Shown piece by piece: positions 31,631-40,374 of a stretch of DNA of 64,000 bases. Position 1 is the first letter of the stretch, and every line of letters begins with the position of its first letter. The DNA is taken from assembly GCF_000020665.1 (NCBI RefSeq), contig NC_011071.1, positions 2,098,501-2,162,500 on the forward strand, written 5' to 3'. A program made the translations under genes and the position numbers. This DNA is from Stenotrophomonas maltophilia R551-3. Lineage in GTDB: Bacteria; Pseudomonadota; Gammaproteobacteria; Xanthomonadales; Xanthomonadaceae. Below the pieces are notes generated by a model that ran no database searches, was not told the DNA's origin, and saw only the letters and a program-made list of their open reading frames with translations.

Positions 31631-31689
31631 GGAGGGTTGGGGCAGGGTGCGGGGAAGTTCACCGCGGGCTGCCGGGAGTCTGCAAAAGA

Positions 31690-31712
31690 CCCTCCCCCAA
31701 TGCAGGGGAGGG
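31690..31712. terminator. GC hairpin in the fliD-flagellin spacer
   Basis: CCCTCCCC-N7-GGGGAGGG. No U-run follows on either strand, so it is at best a weak terminator or an mRNA-stabilising structure. Confidence 0.35.
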
Positions 31713-31875
31713 ATCAGGCTACTGACAATCGGGGGGAGACGAAGCCGCCCGGTACGTACAGTCAAAGGTACAGCGCTGAAAGAGAGGTCCGCAGGAGCGG
31801 GCGATGCCAAGCCGGTTCGGGAGAGTTCCCGGGCCGGGCATGGCCCGCGCCTTCGTGCACCGTGGCTTCCGGGTT

Positions 31876-31909
31876 GCCGCTGCCATCGGTTCAACCCGAC
31901 GGCAGCGGC
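31876..31909 (-). terminator. Hairpin downstream of the flagellin array
   Basis: GCCGCTGCC ... GGCAGCGGC with an inner GGTT/AACC pairing, 17 bp after the flagellin stop. It probably ends or protects the flagellin mRNA; on the plus strand it is followed by CTTCTT. Confidence 0.5.
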
Positions 31910-31925
31910 GCCTTCTTGCCGTGGA

Positions 31926-33104
31926 TCAGCGCAGCAGGCTGAGCACGCCCTGCGGCACCTGGTTGGCCTGGGCCAGCATGGCCGTACCGGCCTGCTGCAG
32001 GATCTGGGTGCGGGTCAGTTCGGCGGTTTCCTTGGCAAAGTCGGTGTCCTTGATGCGGCTACGCGAAGCCGACAGGTTTTCCGACGAGGTCTGCAGATTC
32101 GCGACGACCGAGGTGAAGCGGTTCTGGATCGCACCGAGGTCGGCGCGGGTGCTGTTGATCGCACCCAGGGCCTTGTCGACCACTTCCAGCGCCTGCTGGG
32201 CACCGAGCACGGTGCTCACGTCCAGCTTCTGCACGTTGGCAGCGGTGTCGGTACCAGCGGTGTACGCACCAGCCGCAGCCTTCGCGCTCCACACGCCGGT
32301 AGCGGCGGTCAGGTCGCTACGCTCAAGAGCGATGTCGGCAGCGACGACGGCCTTGCCTTCTTTCACCGAGCTCAGCTTCATCGAACCATCGGCATTGGCT
32401 TCGGCGTAGATGCCGGCCTCACCGATCTTGGCGTTGATCGCGGTGGCGACCGCCTTGGAAGCATCGGCAGTGGTAGCACCGGCCTTCAGTTCGACCGTGC
32501 CGATGTCCACGCCCATCACCTTACCGGTAATGCGCGAGCCATCGGTGCTGGCGGCCAGCACGTCAGTGGCACCGGCAGCGAAAGTCGAGGTGCCCAGCGA
32601 GCCAGCCTTGGCGTCGATGGTCTTGTCGATGGCGATGGACTGGCCAGCATTGGCACCGACCTGGAACAGCTGGCTGGAGAACGAGCCGTCCAGCAGCTTG
32701 GTGCCGTTGAAGTCCGACTGCTTGGCGACGCGGTCGATTTCCGAAACCAGCTGGGTCACTTCGGCCTGCAGCGCCTTGCGGTCGCTGGCCGAGTTGGTGG
32801 CGTTGGAGGCCTGCACCGACAGCTCGCGGACGCGCTGCAGGTTGTTGCCGATCTCGGTCAGTGAACCTTCGGCGACCTGAGCCAGCGAAATGCCGTCGTT
32901 GGCATTGCGGATGGCGACGTCGGTACCACGGATCTGGGTGCCGAAGCGCTCGGAGATCGCCAGGCCAGCGGCGTCGTCCTTGGCGCTGTTGATGCGCGAA
33001 CCGGAGGACAGGCGCTGGATGGTGGTGGCCAGCGAGCTGCCGCTGGTGCTCAGGTTGCGCTGAGCGTTCAACGACATCGTATTGGTGTTGATGACTTGTG
33101 CCAT
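31926..33104 (-). CDS. fliC: Flagellin, third gene of the tandem array
   Basis: Filament subunit, 392 residues. The N-terminal D0/D1 (MAQVINTNTMSLNAQRNLS) and C-terminal D1/D0 regions (ending ANQVPQGVLSLLR) are conserved; the middle (about 155-290) is variable. Its first 153 residues match the neighbouring flagellin at 33191-34378 exactly, and the last 100 nearly so, while the centre differs. The D1 segment LQRVRELSVQ resembles the region recognised by TLR5 in other bacteria. No own sigma-28 promoter is visible in the 86-bp spacer, which carries a strong hairpin. Confidence 0.96.
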   Translation of the reverse strand: MAQVINTNTMSLNAQRNLSTSGSSLATTIQRLSSGSRINSAKDDAAGLAISERFGTQIRGTDVAIRNANDGISLAQVAEGSLTEIGNNLQRVRELSVQASNATNSASDRKALQAEVTQLVSEIDRVAKQSDFNGTKLLDGSFSSQLFQVGANAGQSIAIDKTIDAKAGSLGTSTFAAGATDVLAASTDGSRITGKVMGVDIGTVELKAGATTADASKAVATAINAKIGEAGIYAEANADGSMKLSSVKEGKAVVAADIALERSDLTAATGVWSAKAAAGAYTAGTDTAANVQKLDVSTVLGAQQALEVVDKALGAINSTRADLGAIQNRFTSVVANLQTSSENLSASRSRIKDTDFAKETAELTRTQILQQAGTAMLAQANQVPQGVLSLLR

Positions 33105-33146
33105 GGTGCTTTTCCTTTGGCGAAGGTGGAGCGTGTTTCAGGATCC

Positions 33147-33169
33147 GGGCGCCGCTTCATGCGGCGCCC
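33147..33169 (-). terminator. Perfect hairpin between second and third flagellin genes
   Basis: GGGCGCCGC-N5-GCGGCGCCC, nine perfect GC-rich pairs, 11 bp after the stop of the second flagellin. There is no U-run. Likely to reduce read-through or to stabilise the upstream message. Confidence 0.5.
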
Positions 33170-33190
33170 AGAGGTCGATCAGAGAGCGGA

Positions 33191-34378
33191 TCAGCGCAGC
33201 AGGCTGAGCACGCCCTGCGGCACCTGGTTGGCCTGGGCCAGCATGGCCGTACCGGCCTGCTGCAGGATCTGGGTGCGGGTCAGTTCGGCGGTTTCCTTGG
33301 CAAAGTCGGTGTCCTTGATGCGGCTACGCGAAGCCGACAGGTTTTCCGACGAGGTCTGCAGATTCGCGACGACCGAGGTGAAGCGGTTCTGGATCGCACC
33401 GAGGTCGGCACGGGTGCTGTTGATCGCACCCAGGGCCTTGTCGACGATTTCCATCGCCTGCTGGGCGCCCTTTACCGTGCTGACGTCCAGATCGCTGGCG
33501 TACTTGGCGGCCGGGGCGGCAGTAGAGGCGGTGAAGGTCGGAGCGGCGGCGCCGCCGGTCCAGGTGCCCGGGGTGGCGGTGATGGCCTTGAACGAGCCAT
33601 CGGCATTGACGCTGTCCTTGACCGAGGTCAGGGTGACGCCGGCGGTGCCGTTCACTTCGGCGTAGACGCCGGTCTCGCCGATCTTGGCGTTGATCGCGGT
33701 CACCAGGGCTTCGCGGGACGCCTTGCCGGTGGCAGTAGCGTCGGCACCCTGCTTGACGTCGATGCCAGCAATGGCGACGCCATTGATCGACATGCCGGTG
33801 GTCTTGAAGTCGCCGTTGGCGGCCGGATCGGCCAGGGCCAGCGCGTTGGTATCGAACTTGGCACCGCCCAGGGCATTGGCCTTGGCGTCGATGGTCTTGT
33901 CGATGGCGATGGCCTGGCCGGCGTTGGCGCCGACCTGGAACAGCTGGCTGGAGAACGAGCCGTCCAGCAGCTTGGTGCCGTTGAAGTCCGACTGCTTGGC
34001 AACGCGGTCGATTTCCGAGACCAGCTGGGTCACTTCGGCCTGCAGCGCCTTGCGGTCGCTGGCCGAGTTGGTGGCGTTGGAGGCCTGCACCGACAGCTCG
34101 CGGACGCGCTGCAGGTTGTTGCCGATTTCGGTCAGTGAACCTTCGGCGACCTGGGCCAGCGAAATGCCATCGTTGGCATTGCGGATGGCGACGTCGGTGC
34201 CGCGGATCTGAGTGCCGAAGCGCTCGGAGATCGCCAGACCGGCGGCGTCGTCCTTGGCGCTGTTGATGCGCGAACCGGAGGACAGGCGCTGGATGGTGGT
34301 GGCCAGCGAGCTGCCGCTGGTGCTCAGGTTACGCTGAGCATTCAACGACATCGTATTGGTGTTGATGACTTGTGCCAT
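33191..34378 (-). CDS. fliC: Flagellin, second gene of the tandem array
   Basis: 395-residue flagellin. Same conserved ends as the 31926-33104 copy (SSGSRINSAKDDAAGLAISERFGTQIRG and onward), with a different central region rich in Ala/Thr (GGAKFDTNALALADPAANGD). An AAGGA Shine-Dalgarno lies 9 nt before the ATG. No sigma-28 site is visible in the 72-bp leader, so it probably depends on read-through from the first flagellin. Confidence 0.96.
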   Translation of the reverse strand: MAQVINTNTMSLNAQRNLSTSGSSLATTIQRLSSGSRINSAKDDAAGLAISERFGTQIRGTDVAIRNANDGISLAQVAEGSLTEIGNNLQRVRELSVQASNATNSASDRKALQAEVTQLVSEIDRVAKQSDFNGTKLLDGSFSSQLFQVGANAGQAIAIDKTIDAKANALGGAKFDTNALALADPAANGDFKTTGMSINGVAIAGIDVKQGADATATGKASREALVTAINAKIGETGVYAEVNGTAGVTLTSVKDSVNADGSFKAITATPGTWTGGAAAPTFTASTAAPAAKYASDLDVSTVKGAQQAMEIVDKALGAINSTRADLGAIQNRFTSVVANLQTSSENLSASRSRIKDTDFAKETAELTRTQILQQAGTAMLAQANQVPQGVLSLLR

Positions 34379-34419
34379 GAGGAGAGGTCCTTGAGCGGTT
34401 GCACGTGAGTTGGGTTAGA

Positions 34420-34443
34420 CGCCCCCGACGTGCCCCGGGGGCG
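34420..34443 (-). terminator. Hairpin between first and second flagellin genes
   Basis: CGCCCCCG-N8-CGGGGGCG, 7 bp after the stop of the first flagellin, without a U-run. Comparable in position to the hairpin at 33147-33169. Confidence 0.45.
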
Positions 34444-34450
34444 GCTCATG

Positions 34451-35668
34451 TCAGCGCTGCAACAGGCTGAGCACGTTCTGCGGTACCTGGTTGGCCTGGG
34501 CCAGCATGGCCGTACCGGCCTGCTGCAGGATCTGGGTGCGGGTCAGTTCGGCGGTTTCCTTGGCGAAGTCGGTATCGCGGATGCGGCTGCGCGAGGCCGA
34601 CAGGTTCTCCGAGGAGGTCTGCAGGTTGGCCACCACCGAGGTGAAGCGGTTCTGGATCGCACCGAGGTCGGCGCGGACGCTGTTGACCGATTCCAGGGCC
34701 TTGTCGACGATCGACAGCGCCTTCTGCGCGCCTTCGGCGGTGGTGACGTTCAGGTCCTTGACGAAGCTGGCCGAGGTGCCGGTGAGCGTGCCGCCATTGG
34801 TGCTGGTCTCGGTCAGGCCGAGGCCGGCGATGGTCGCGGCGGTGGCGCCGGTCGGCGGGGTCGCGGCGCTGACGCCGAGGGTGAAGGTCTGGCCGTCCTT
34901 GACCGAAGCCAGGCTGATCACGCCGGCATTGACCGAGGCCATGACGCCGGTTTCGCCCAGCTTGTTGTTGATCGCAGCGGAGGTGGCCGAGGTGATCGAC
35001 TCGCCCGCCTTCACGGTGAAGTCGTTGACGGTGATCGTGGTGGCGGTGCCGCCCGGCGGGGTTACCGAGATCTGCAGGCCGGAGTAGGTGGTGTCGGCGG
35101 TGGCCTTGTCGGTCGCCAGCGCGGTGCCGGTGTAGCCGTTGGCGAAGGAGGCGGCGCCCAGCGAATCGGCCTTGGCGTTGACCACGCTGTTGATGGCGAT
35201 GGCCTGGCCGGCGTTGGCACCCACCTGGAACAGCTGGCTGGTGAAGGAGCCGTCCAGCAGCTTGGTGCCGTTGAAATCGGCCTGCTTGGCGACGCGGTCC
35301 ACTTCCGAGACCAGCTGGGTCACTTCGGCCTGCAGCGCCTTGCGGTCGCTGGAGGAGTTGGTGGCGTTGGAGGACTGCACCGCCAGTTCACGGATGCGCT
35401 GCAGGTTGTTGCCGACTTCACTCAGCGAACCTTCGGCGACCTGGGCCAGCGAGATGCCGTCGTTGGCGTTGCGGATGGCCACGTCCAGACCACGGATCTG
35501 GGTGGTGAAGCGCTCGCTGATGGCCAGGCCGGCCGCATCGTCCTTCGCGCTGTTGATGCGCAGGCCGGACGAGAGGCGCTGGATGGTGGTAGCGAGCGAG
35601 CTGCCGCTGGTGCTCAGGTTGCGCTGAGCGTTGAGCGACATCGTATTGGTGTTGATTACCTGTGCCAT
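34451..35668 (-). CDS. fliC: Flagellin, first gene of the tandem array
   Basis: 405 residues from ATG 35668 (MAQVINTNTMSLNAQ); an in-frame extension to 35758 is rejected since it overlaps the leader and sigma-28 region. This copy is the most divergent: LSSGLRINSAKDD, ERFTTQIRGLDV, RELAVQSSNATNSSSDR, and it ends NVLSLLQR rather than GVLSLLR. The central domain is Thr/Gly-rich. It is directly behind a near-consensus sigma-28 promoter (35763-35789), so it is probably the most strongly expressed. Confidence 0.97.
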   Translation of the reverse strand: MAQVINTNTMSLNAQRNLSTSGSSLATTIQRLSSGLRINSAKDDAAGLAISERFTTQIRGLDVAIRNANDGISLAQVAEGSLSEVGNNLQRIRELAVQSSNATNSSSDRKALQAEVTQLVSEVDRVAKQADFNGTKLLDGSFTSQLFQVGANAGQAIAINSVVNAKADSLGAASFANGYTGTALATDKATADTTYSGLQISVTPPGGTATTITVNDFTVKAGESITSATSAAINNKLGETGVMASVNAGVISLASVKDGQTFTLGVSAATPPTGATAATIAGLGLTETSTNGGTLTGTSASFVKDLNVTTAEGAQKALSIVDKALESVNSVRADLGAIQNRFTSVVANLQTSSENLSASRSRIRDTDFAKETAELTRTQILQQAGTAMLAQANQVPQNVLSLLQR

Positions 35669-35762
35669 GGGGTCGTCTCCTCTTATATGGAACCCGTTGG
35701 TGAATGAAACGAAGCGCCGCCTGTTTTTTTGTGTGGCTGTGTGCTTCGCTGTTGCCAAATGA

Positions 35763-35789
35763 ATAACGGCGCTTTGTCAACAACCTTTA
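35763..35789 (-). promoter_or_regulatory. Sigma-28 promoter of the flagellin array
   Basis: Minus strand TAAAGGTT-N11-GCCGTTAT, matching the FliA consensus TAAAGTTT-N11-GCCGATAA with exact spacing. Transcription should begin about 8 bp downstream, giving a leader of about 90 nt. Confidence 0.88.
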
Positions 35790-35940
35790 GCCGTGAATTC
35801 CGTTGAGGCCGGATTTCGTTGCCGGAGGCCGTTTTCCCGGGCTTTTCGAGCCCCGGAGGAGGCGGTTGGGCATGCCCAGCCAGCGCTGATGAAGGTATCG
35901 GCGGGGCAGCGGCGGGCTTGATGGGTAATCACGGAAAATC

Positions 35941-36002
35941 CGCCGGGCATGGCCTGGCGCTACCAGAGCCAGCCATTCGGTAGCGCCGGGCCATGCCCGG
36001 CG
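35941..36002. repeat. Inverted pair of SMAG repeats
   Basis: CGCCGGGCATGGCCTGGCGC followed by TACC (35941-35964) faces GGTAGCGCCGGGCCATGCCC (35979-36002). The two units differ by a single base in the stem. Same subtype as 14313-14380 and 57524-57548. Confidence 0.85.
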
Positions 36003-36032
36003 AGCGCAGCGGGCGATGGCCGCAGAAACGAA

Positions 36033-36063
36033 AAAGGCCGCGATGCAGGGCATCGCGGCCTTT
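36033..36063 (-). terminator. Bidirectional rho-independent terminator after flgL
   Basis: AAAGGCCGCGATG-N5-CATCGCGGCCTTT, a 13-bp perfect stem with A/T runs on both sides, 22 bp after the flgL stop. It ends the long flg operon and insulates the flagellin genes. Confidence 0.9.
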
Positions 36064-36085
36064 CAGGGGTGACGCAGGAGATGCG

Positions 36086-37288
36086 TCAGCGGATCTTGTT
36101 GAACAACGACATCGACTGCATCTGCGAGAAGATCGTCTGCGCAGCCTGCAGTGCCGTGCTCTGCAACTGGTACTGGCTCAGCGCATCGGCATAATCCAGG
36201 TCGCGCATCTGCGACAGCGTGGTCTTCAGGGTCACGCCGTTGGCTTCACGCATGTCGGCGGCATTGTCCAGCGCCTTCAGCTGCGCGCCGCCGGCTGCAC
36301 GTGAGTCGATCATCCGTTCCGACGCGCGTGCCACGTCGCGCAGCGCATTCTGCAGCTCGTTCTGCTGTGCGCTCATCTTCGCCGTGGTACCGGTATCGGC
36401 ATCCAGCGCGGCGATCAGTTTGTCCATGGTGTCAAAGATGTCGCGGCTGGTCGCAGGCTTCACATTGAAGCTGTCGCCCGCAACGGGGGCACCGGTGATC
36501 TGCAGGCGCACCCCGTTTACTTCGAGATTGTCACCGGCCTTGTAGGTGCCGGTACCGGTCACGTTGCCGGCGCCATCGAGCACTTCGTACTGGTTGGCTG
36601 CGGTGAAGCGGACGCTGAAACTCTGGCCGTTCCAGCTGTCGCTGCCGTCGCGGGTGATGTTGGTCAGCACGCCATTGCCGGTATTGCCCGCCGCGGCACC
36701 GCCGTCGACGAAGCCGTCGCCGGTGGGGATGCGCATGAAGATCTCGCTGCCGGGCAGGGAATCACGCACATAGGTATCCGGGCCGACTTCGACCTGGCGC
36801 TGGGTCTGGTCACCACGGTAGACCACCTTGCCATTGATCTTGGCGAATGGCGGGTCGCCGTCATTGGTGCCGCCGAACACGTAGCGGCCGGTGCCGTCGT
36901 CGGCGTTGGCCAGCGACAGCAGGCCGTCGCGGATCTGGTTCAATTCGGTGATCAGCGTCTTCTTGTCGGCCGCGCTCAAGGCGGGGTTGCTGGCCTGGAT
37001 GGTCAGGTCGTTGACCCGGCCCATCAGATCGTTGACCTGCGCCAGGGTGTTTTCCTGCACGCCCAGACGGTTCTGCACGTTGCCGGCATTGAGCTTCATC
37101 CGGTCCAGTGCGGCCAGGCTGCGGTCCAGGCCAACGGCAGCACCGGCGCCGACCGGATCGTCCTTGGCGCTGACGATCTTGCTGCCGGTGGCGATCTGCT
37201 GCTCCAGGTGGCTGAGCTTGGCCTGCTTGGCCATCATCAGCGACACGGACTGGTTGAACATCATGCTGGTGGAGATGCGGCTGCTCAT
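36086..37288 (-). CDS. flgL: FlgL, hook-filament junction protein
   Basis: Second hook-filament junction protein, flagellin-like. 400 residues, starting MSSRISTSMMFNQSVSLMMAKQ, with conserved C-terminal SQMQSMSLFNKIR. It contains the flagellin-type N-terminal segment LEQQIATGSKIVSAKDDP. ATGA overlap with flgK; last gene of the flg operon before a strong terminator. Confidence 0.95.
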   Translation of the reverse strand: MSSRISTSMMFNQSVSLMMAKQAKLSHLEQQIATGSKIVSAKDDPVGAGAAVGLDRSLAALDRMKLNAGNVQNRLGVQENTLAQVNDLMGRVNDLTIQASNPALSAADKKTLITELNQIRDGLLSLANADDGTGRYVFGGTNDGDPPFAKINGKVVYRGDQTQRQVEVGPDTYVRDSLPGSEIFMRIPTGDGFVDGGAAAGNTGNGVLTNITRDGSDSWNGQSFSVRFTAANQYEVLDGAGNVTGTGTYKAGDNLEVNGVRLQITGAPVAGDSFNVKPATSRDIFDTMDKLIAALDADTGTTAKMSAQQNELQNALRDVARASERMIDSRAAGGAQLKALDNAADMREANGVTLKTTLSQMRDLDYADALSQYQLQSTALQAAQTIFSQMQSMSLFNKIR

Positions 37289-39165
37289 CGGCGGACGGCT
37301 CCCAGGATGGTCTGGAACATGCTGTCGGCGGTGGAGATCAGCTGCGAGGCGGCCTGGTAGGCCTGCTGCAGGCGCAACATGTCGGCTGCTTCTTCATCCA
37401 GATTGACGCCGGATACCTCGTCGCGGGCCTCCTGCGCCTTGTCATTGATCACCAGCTGGGCATCCAGCGAGTACTCGGCCGAACGGGCCGCGGCACCGAC
37501 CTGGGTGGTCAGGCCACCCAGCGCGCCGTTCAGCGTCACCGTGCCGGCGTTGAACGCCTTGGCGCTCTCCACCTTGGCCAGCTTGGAGGCATTGCTGTTG
37601 TCGGAGGAGCCGGCCGGGGTCGGGGTGATGTTGAAGGTGTCGCCGACCTTGGGCGCACCGTCCAGCACGAAGCTCCAGCCGTTGGCGCTGATGGTCTGGC
37701 CAGGGGTGTAGGTCTGTGGCGGGCCGCCATCGATGGTGTAGGTGGTGGCCGAGGTGAACACGATCGCCGCCGGATTGCGCAGGTTGGCGTTGTTCGAATC
37801 GGTGACGGTGACGCCGCTCAGCTTGCCGGTGCCGGTGTTGGCGGTGGCTGCGGCGCCCTTGACTGCCGCAGCGGCAGCAATGCGCGACGGATCGGTGATC
37901 GCGATCTCCATGCTGCCGGCCACGCCGGCGGTCGGCTGCAGCAGGAAGCGGTCATTGGCAGCCGGAGTGCCGCCGACAACCATTTTGACGCCGTTGATCA
38001 CCAGCGGATCGGCGGCCGTGCCGGTGCCGGTCAGCGGAACATTGGCGCCGGTGTCGGCACGGCTGGCCTTCCAGTTGCTGCCATCGAACTGCAGCACCAC
38101 GTTCTGCGCGTCCAGCTTGCCCAGGTCGCCATAGGTGGCGGTGAGGCTGGCGGTGCCGGTGTTGGCATTGTTGGCGGTGACGCGCGGATTGCCGATGTTG
38201 AAGAAGTCGCCGCCCAGCTTGCCGTACAGGTCCACGCCCTGGTGGTGGGCCTGGTTGAAGCTCTCGGCCAGGCCCACGGCCAGCTTGCCCAGTTCGGCCT
38301 GGGCCGGGGTCAGCACGGTGTCGCGGAACTCCAGCAGGCCGCCGATCTGGCCACCGACCGCCTTCGGGTCGAGCCGGATCGTATTGCCCTGGGTTTCAAG
38401 CGCCAGCTGCAGGCGTTCCGGTTGGTACGGGTCGGCCACGGTAGTGACCTTGGTCGCCGTGGTGCCCACCACCAGCGCGTTGCCGCCGGCGGTGTAGACA
38501 TTCATGATGCCGCCGTCCTGGATCACCGCCGTGCCGCCGGTGTAGCCAATCAGCTGGGTGATCAGCTGGTCGCGGCGGTCGAGCAGGTCGGGGGCGGCGT
38601 TGGCGATGTTGGTGCCGATGGCACCATTGATCTGCGCGATCTCCTGCGCCAGGCGATTGACCTCGGTGGCACCGGCCAGCAGGCCGTTGTTGACCTCGCC
38701 GTTGAGGTTGTTCAGGTGCGTGTTGAGCTGCACGAAACGATTGGCCAGGGCCTTGCCGCCATCAAGCATGTTCTGGCGGTCGGCGGTGCCGGCGGCATTG
38801 GAGGACAGGCCGCTGACCGAGTCGAAGAAGTTCGACCACACACCGGAGACGTTGGTGGCCGGATCGGACACCAGCGCATTGACCCGGTCGGCCATGCTGG
38901 AAAGCTGCTTCAGGCGCGCCAGTTCGCCACTGCTGTCGAGCAGGCGCGAGATCGCCAGCTGGTCGGCCGTGCGGCGGATGTCGGTGATGCGGGTACCGTT
39001 GCCGACCGTGCCGTAACCGTAGTTCTGCGGATCGGCGGTGGCGAAGTTGACCTTCTGCCGGCTGTAGCCAGGCGTGTTGAGGTTGGCCACGTTGTGGCTG
39101 GTGGTCGCCAACGCACGCTGGAAGGCGAGCAGGGCACCGGTACCGGTGGAAAGTACGCTGGACAT
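37285..39165 (-). CDS. flgK: FlgK, hook-filament junction protein
   Basis: 626 residues from ATG 39165 (MSSVLSTGTGALLAFQRALATTSHN). The N-terminal rod-hook signature VANLNTPGYSRQKV and C-terminal EEAADMLRLQQAYQAASQLISTAD match the flg family; the middle is long and variable. Eight nucleotides after flgJ. Confidence 0.96.
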   Translation of the reverse strand: MSSVLSTGTGALLAFQRALATTSHNVANLNTPGYSRQKVNFATADPQNYGYGTVGNGTRITDIRRTADQLAISRLLDSSGELARLKQLSSMADRVNALVSDPATNVSGVWSNFFDSVSGLSSNAAGTADRQNMLDGGKALANRFVQLNTHLNNLNGEVNNGLLAGATEVNRLAQEIAQINGAIGTNIANAAPDLLDRRDQLITQLIGYTGGTAVIQDGGIMNVYTAGGNALVVGTTATKVTTVADPYQPERLQLALETQGNTIRLDPKAVGGQIGGLLEFRDTVLTPAQAELGKLAVGLAESFNQAHHQGVDLYGKLGGDFFNIGNPRVTANNANTGTASLTATYGDLGKLDAQNVVLQFDGSNWKASRADTGANVPLTGTGTAADPLVINGVKMVVGGTPAANDRFLLQPTAGVAGSMEIAITDPSRIAAAAAVKGAAATANTGTGKLSGVTVTDSNNANLRNPAAIVFTSATTYTIDGGPPQTYTPGQTISANGWSFVLDGAPKVGDTFNITPTPAGSSDNSNASKLAKVESAKAFNAGTVTLNGALGGLTTQVGAAARSAEYSLDAQLVINDKAQEARDEVSGVNLDEEAADMLRLQQAYQAASQLISTADSMFQTILGAVRR

Positions 39166-39173
39166 GGGGTTCC

Positions 39174-40373
39174 TCAACGACGAGTGATACCCAGCGCCGC
39201 GGTTGCGGTGCTGGCGAAGGTCTGGCCAAGGCGGCTGCCTGCATCGGCCACGGCGCTTACGGCGCGCTCGATGGTCGGGCCGCCGGCAATCGCGGCGATC
39301 TTGGCCGCGTAACGCGGATCGGTGGCATAGCCGGCGCGCTGCAGGCCGCGAGCGAAGCCCTGCACATCGGTGCCGGCCTGCAGGGCCTGCTGGTAGCGCG
39401 GGCTGGTCTTCAGCAGGCGCACGTAGTCGGCGAAGCTCTCGGCCGGCGAGCTGTAGGCACGGAAGCTGGCGGTCTCGTTGCGGCGCACGCCATCGACATA
39501 CTCGTGGGTGCCGGCCACGGCGCGCTGGCCGTTCCAGCCATTGGCCTTGATGCCGAACAGATTGTGCGAGGTGCTGCCGTCGGCGTGCTTGATGTGGCGC
39601 TTGCCCCAGCCGGTTTCCAGTGCGGCCTGGGCCACCAGGGCGCGGGCATCCACGCCCAGTTCCTTGGCCGCGCTCTGCGCGTGCTGCCAGATGCTGGCGA
39701 CGAAGCCTTCCGGGGTGTGCTCGCCTAGCTGAGCCACGGCGGTACGGGTGGCCATCGCGTCAGCCGGGTTGATCGCCGTACCGCGATTGCTCGCCGTTGC
39801 GGACCACTGGTCGCTGCTGGCCGCCCAGTCATCGCCCTGCAGGCTGCCGATGTACGGATCGTCGGTGCCCAGCGAGCGGTGCATGCTGCTGCTTTCACGG
39901 CCAGCGATCAGGTCCAGCGCCTGTTCCATCGGCGCAACCGCGGCCTGGGCGCCATGTTGGGCACCGGCAGCCATCTGCTGCAGCAGGCGCACGGCCTGGC
40001 CGCCGTCTTCCAGTGGCAGTGACGGTGCTGGCTTGGCCGGCGCGTTGAGCTGGTAGGCGCGGCTGGCCTTGGCCGGGTCCACGCGGGTATCCAGTGGCGG
40101 ACCTTCGGCGGCCTGCCCGGACAGCTGGCGGCTGATCATGCCCGACAGGCCCAGGCCCTTGCCGCGGGTCATCGCCTCGGCAATCTTCTGGTCGTACATG
40201 TCGCGGAACATCTTGTTTTCGCCTGGGAACAGCGAATCGCCAAAACTGGCGTCACGCATGCTCTTGACCAGCATCTGCGCGAACTGGCCTTCCAGCTGGC
40301 GCGCGACCTTGTCGATCTTGGCCGGATCGTTCTGTTGCGCCGGGTGCAGATCGAATGCGGGAGTGATGCGCAT
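39174..40373 (-). CDS. flgJ: FlgJ, rod-capping peptidoglycan hydrolase
   Basis: Dual protein: the N-terminal rod-binding part (RQLEGQFAQMLVKSMRDASFGDSLF) caps the growing rod and the C-terminal glucosaminidase domain opens the wall. The catalytic region is LVAQAALETGWGKRHI with its glutamate, followed by LFGIKANGW. 399 residues, somewhat longer than enterobacterial FlgJ because of an Ala/Gln-rich linker around 110-200. Confidence 0.95.
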   Translation of the reverse strand: MRITPAFDLHPAQQNDPAKIDKVARQLEGQFAQMLVKSMRDASFGDSLFPGENKMFRDMYDQKIAEAMTRGKGLGLSGMISRQLSGQAAEGPPLDTRVDPAKASRAYQLNAPAKPAPSLPLEDGGQAVRLLQQMAAGAQHGAQAAVAPMEQALDLIAGRESSSMHRSLGTDDPYIGSLQGDDWAASSDQWSATASNRGTAINPADAMATRTAVAQLGEHTPEGFVASIWQHAQSAAKELGVDARALVAQAALETGWGKRHIKHADGSTSHNLFGIKANGWNGQRAVAGTHEYVDGVRRNETASFRAYSSPAESFADYVRLLKTSPRYQQALQAGTDVQGFARGLQRAGYATDPRYAAKIAAIAGGPTIERAVSAVADAGSRLGQTFASTATAALGITRR

Positions 40374-40374
40374 A

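Larger units (their letters stand above)
31485..31925. other. 441-bp spacer between fliD and the first-listed flagellin
   Basis: No protein gene is supported, and there is no flaG, which pseudomonads carry here. It holds the fliD sigma-54 promoter, a second sigma-54 promoter on the plus strand (31615-31630), a GC hairpin CCCTCCCC/GGGGAGGG at 31690-31712 and a larger hairpin at 31876-31909 just after the flagellin stop. Confidence 0.75.
35669..36085. other. 417-bp spacer between first flagellin and flgL
   Basis: Contains the flagellin leader (about 90 nt) and sigma-28 promoter, an inverted pair of SMAG repeats (35941-36002) and the flgL terminator (36033-36063). No gene is supported; a short minus-strand frame across the SMAG pair is palindrome-derived. 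Confidence 0.8.

Noticed and set aside
35787..36053. 88-residue minus-strand frame between flgL and the first flagellin
   Set aside because: Built from the SMAG pair and overlapping the flgL terminator and the flagellin sigma-28 promoter; no ribosome binding site of note.
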